Shown in pieces: positions 6,595 through 8,451 of a stretch of 8,451 nucleotides of DNA (positions are counted from its first letter, which is position 1; the number at the start of each line of letters is the position of its first letter). Location of the stretch: positions 2,596 through 11,046 of the forward strand of contig JAMWCG010000017.1 in the NCBI GenBank assembly GCA_023818555.1, written 5' to 3'. The DNA comes from Candidatus Omnitrophota bacterium. Lineage in GTDB: Bacteria; Omnitrophota; Gorgyraeia; DTHP01. Below the pieces are notes generated by a model. That model did no database searches. It saw nothing but the letters and a program-made list of their open reading frames with translations, and had not been told where the DNA came from. The position numbers and the translations under genes were made by a program.

Positions 6595-7600
6595 GATTCC
6601 CGGAGATTACTTAGAGGGAGGAGGCCAGATTTTGCGGACTGCTTTGGCCCTTTCAGCCCTAACCGGTAAACCCATACATATCTACAATATCCGGGCAAAA
6701 AGGCTAAAGCCAGGACTTAAGGCACAGCATTTTCATACATTCCGGGCAGTTGCGGAAATCACGGATGCAGAATATAAAGGCTTAGAGATTGGCTCAAGGG
6801 AGATTGAGTTTATTCCGAAGACTTTAAAAAGTAAGTTTTTATCTTTGGATATCGGTACTGCCGGCTCAATTGGGCTTTTATTACAGAGTTTAATCCTTCC
6901 TGCCTGTTTCTGTCCCGCGGGACTAGATTTAAAAGTTAAAGGAGGGACTTGTGGTAAGGGACAGATCCCCATAGAATATTATCAGATTGTGCTTATTCCT
7001 TTATTGCGGAGATTAGGTGTGGAGATAGAATTAAATTTGTTAAAAAGAGGATATTATCCTAAAGGTGGGGGTGAGGTGGAGGTAAAGATTTCTCGGGTAA
7101 AAAAACTCTTTCCCTTAACTTTAATTAAACAGGGGAGAATTACCAGAATTAGAGGCATAAGTCATGCTTCCCAATCTCTACAAAAACAAAGCGTGGCAGA
7201 AAGACAGGCAGAAAAGGCAAGAGAGATTCTTAAGCGGAGATTTAATTTAGATATAGATATTGAAATTGAATATAGTGAAGCGCTCTCTCCGGGTTCAGGA
7301 ATTGTGCTTGGGGTAGAAACCGATACCCATGCTTTATTTGGCGCCGATGCTTTGGGAGAAAGAGGCAAACCTGCAGAGAAAGTGGGAGAAGAGGTAGCCA
7401 AGAAATTAATTAAAGAGATTGAATCCGGTGCAGCTGTGGATAGACATTTAGCAGATAACTTAATTCCCTGGCTTGCCTTCTGCGGGGGAGAAATTAAAGT
7501 TTCTGAGATGACTTTGCATACGCAAACAAATATCTGGGTTACGGAACTTTTTCTGGGTAAAACTTTTGAAGTAGAGGATAGGATAATAAAAAAGATTTAG
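6587..7600 (+). CDS. rtcA: RNA 3'-terminal phosphate cyclase
   Basis: At 337 residues it is full length for RtcA, which uses ATP to convert RNA 3'-phosphate ends to 2',3'-cyclic phosphate through a covalent enzyme-AMP on histidine. Signatures are the N-terminal YLEGGGQILRTALALSALTG (8-27), NIRAKRLKPGLKAQH (34-48), DIGTAGSIGLLLQ (88-100), KRGYYPKGGGEV (153-164), SPGSGIVLG (234-242) and HLADNLIPWLAF (287-298). The catalytic histidine of E. coli RtcA (H309) corresponds to H311 in TLHTQTNI. The usual GGT-x(4)-PP-x-DY segment reads GGTCGKGQIPIEYY here (119-132), a mild variation. The ATG overlaps the end of the hydrolase gene by 8 bases, indicating coupling, and there is no Shine-Dalgarno. No rtcB ligase or rtcR regulator lies in the window. 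Confidence 0.95.
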   Translation: MIEIPGDYLEGGGQILRTALALSALTGKPIHIYNIRAKRLKPGLKAQHFHTFRAVAEITDAEYKGLEIGSREIEFIPKTLKSKFLSLDIGTAGSIGLLLQSLILPACFCPAGLDLKVKGGTCGKGQIPIEYYQIVLIPLLRRLGVEIELNLLKRGYYPKGGGEVEVKISRVKKLFPLTLIKQGRITRIRGISHASQSLQKQSVAERQAEKAREILKRRFNLDIDIEIEYSEALSPGSGIVLGVETDTHALFGADALGERGKPAEKVGEEVAKKLIKEIESGAAVDRHLADNLIPWLAFCGGEIKVSEMTLHTQTNIWVTELFLGKTFEVEDRIIKKI

Positions 7601-7601
7601 T

Positions 7602-8451
7602 ATGGTCTATGAATTTGAGAGGAAATTGAAAATTTTGGGAAGAGAGGCAACTTTTGATTCCTCTGGTTTGCCCAAAAGATTTGAAACCAAATGGAAAGAT
7701 GAATTTATCTATCAGGCAGTGGGAGAAGGTGGTTTTTGTGTAAATTTATTTAAAGTCTTGCAAACAAATGCCTGTAAGAATAACTGTCTTTACTGTATTA
7801 ACCGCAGGGATAGAGATTTTAGGAGATTTTCCTTTACCCCTCAGGAATTGGCAAAAATATTTTTTACTTATTATCAGAGAAAAAAAGTCCAGGGTCTATT
7901 TTTATCCTCAGCTATAGAAAAGGATGTCAATCTCACGCAGGAGAAGATGTTAGAGACCCTGAGGATTTTGCGAAAAAATTATGATTATCGTGGGTATATT
8001 CACTTTAAAATTCTCCCCGGGGTAGATAAGAGACTTATCTTTGAAGCAGTAAAATGGAGTGATAGAATTTCCCTTAACTTGGAAGCTCCAGGAGAGATTT
8101 ACTTAAAACAAATTTCTCCGGAAAAAGACTTGCAGAAAATAATTATTCCTACCTTAGAAGAGATGCTGGAAGTAAATAGGCTCTATCCTCTAAAAGCAGG
8201 AATCACTACACAGTTAATGGCGGGAGTAAGCAAAGAAACAGATAAAGAAATTATTTTTTTTGCCGAGGGGATTTATAAGAGATATGGAATAAAGCGTATC
8301 TACTACAGTGGATTTATCCCTATAGAAGACACTCCTCTGGAGAACCATCCCGAGTGTCCCAGACTGCGTGAATACCGTTTATATCAGGCAGATTTTCTCT
8401 TAAGAAAATATGGATTTAAAAAAGAAGATATTGTTTTTAATGAAAGGGGCA
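7602..8451 (+). CDS. Radical SAM protein, putative DNA modification/repair type (3' end outside the window)
   Basis: The frame opens with an ATG one base after the rtcA stop and stays open to the right edge (283 codons seen). LLQTNACKNNCLYCINRRDRD-type sequence gives the radical-SAM cluster cysteines C58, C62 and C65 (C-x3-C-x2-C), which bind a 4Fe-4S cluster and SAM. Downstream GLFLSSAIEKD, RGYIHFKILPGVDK, DRISLNLEAPG, ITTQLMAGVSKETD, KRIYYSGFIPI and REYRLYQADFLLRKYGF match, from memory, the family annotated as putative DNA modification/repair radical SAM protein linked to uracil-DNA glycosylase-like genes. That family usually continues for over 100 residues with a helix-hairpin-helix-like C-terminus, which is expected beyond the edge. 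Its reaction has not been established to my knowledge. No Shine-Dalgarno is seen, so coupling to rtcA is likely. Confidence 0.87.
   Translation, partial: MVYEFERKLKILGREATFDSSGLPKRFETKWKDEFIYQAVGEGGFCVNLFKVLQTNACKNNCLYCINRRDRDFRRFSFTPQELAKIFFTYYQRKKVQGLFLSSAIEKDVNLTQEKMLETLRILRKNYDYRGYIHFKILPGVDKRLIFEAVKWSDRISLNLEAPGEIYLKQISPEKDLQKIIIPTLEEMLEVNRLYPLKAGITTQLMAGVSKETDKEIIFFAEGIYKRYGIKRIYYSGFIPIEDTPLENHPECPRLREYRLYQADFLLRKYGFKKEDIVFNERG

Overview
The window is a compact, AT-rich, protein-coding bacterial segment. Seven genes sit almost end to end, with only one intergenic gap of note (about 83 bases at 4811-4893). I see no tRNA, rRNA, CRISPR or insertion sequence. The combination of very tight packing, few Shine-Dalgarno sites, a large tandem-repeat protein and several exported methyltransferase-like paralogues suggests an uncultivated bacterial lineage. 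Candidatus Omnitrophota would fit, but this is a low-certainty inference because no phylogenetic marker gene is present.

Left part (1-1578, + strand): the 3' end of a large gene that enters from beyond the left edge. Its product is an array of at least seven degenerate 55-75 residue repeats, each with a G-x-x-P-T-x-x-E-I core that resembles a helix-turn-helix. It ends exactly where a convergent gene ends, with no base between the two stop codons.

Middle (1579-4810, - strand): a three-gene operon read leftward from a good sigma-70-type promoter at 4828-4856. Each product has an N-terminal hydrophobic export or anchor segment, then a shared R-R-(I/L)-(K/R)-N motif, then a Rossmann/methyltransferase-like domain. 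The first and third genes in transcription order are clear paralogues with recognisable SAM-binding motifs. The middle gene has a divergent glycine-rich loop and may not bind SAM. I cannot name a substrate. This family is the strongest candidate here for an undescribed system.

Right part (4894-8451, + strand): a divergently transcribed operon. It encodes an S-adenosylmethionine hydrolase of the DUF62 (SAM hydroxide adenosyltransferase) family, a membrane-anchored alpha/beta hydrolase, RNA 3'-terminal phosphate cyclase (RtcA), and the start of a radical-SAM protein of the putative DNA modification/repair type, cut by the right edge. Junctions are 3 bases, an 8-base overlap and 1 base. The two divergent promoters appear to share their -35 region, so the methyltransferase-like operon and the SAM-hydrolase operon could compete for RNA polymerase. 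Five of the seven genes encode SAM-linked or SAM-like folds, but a shared pathway is only a suggestion.
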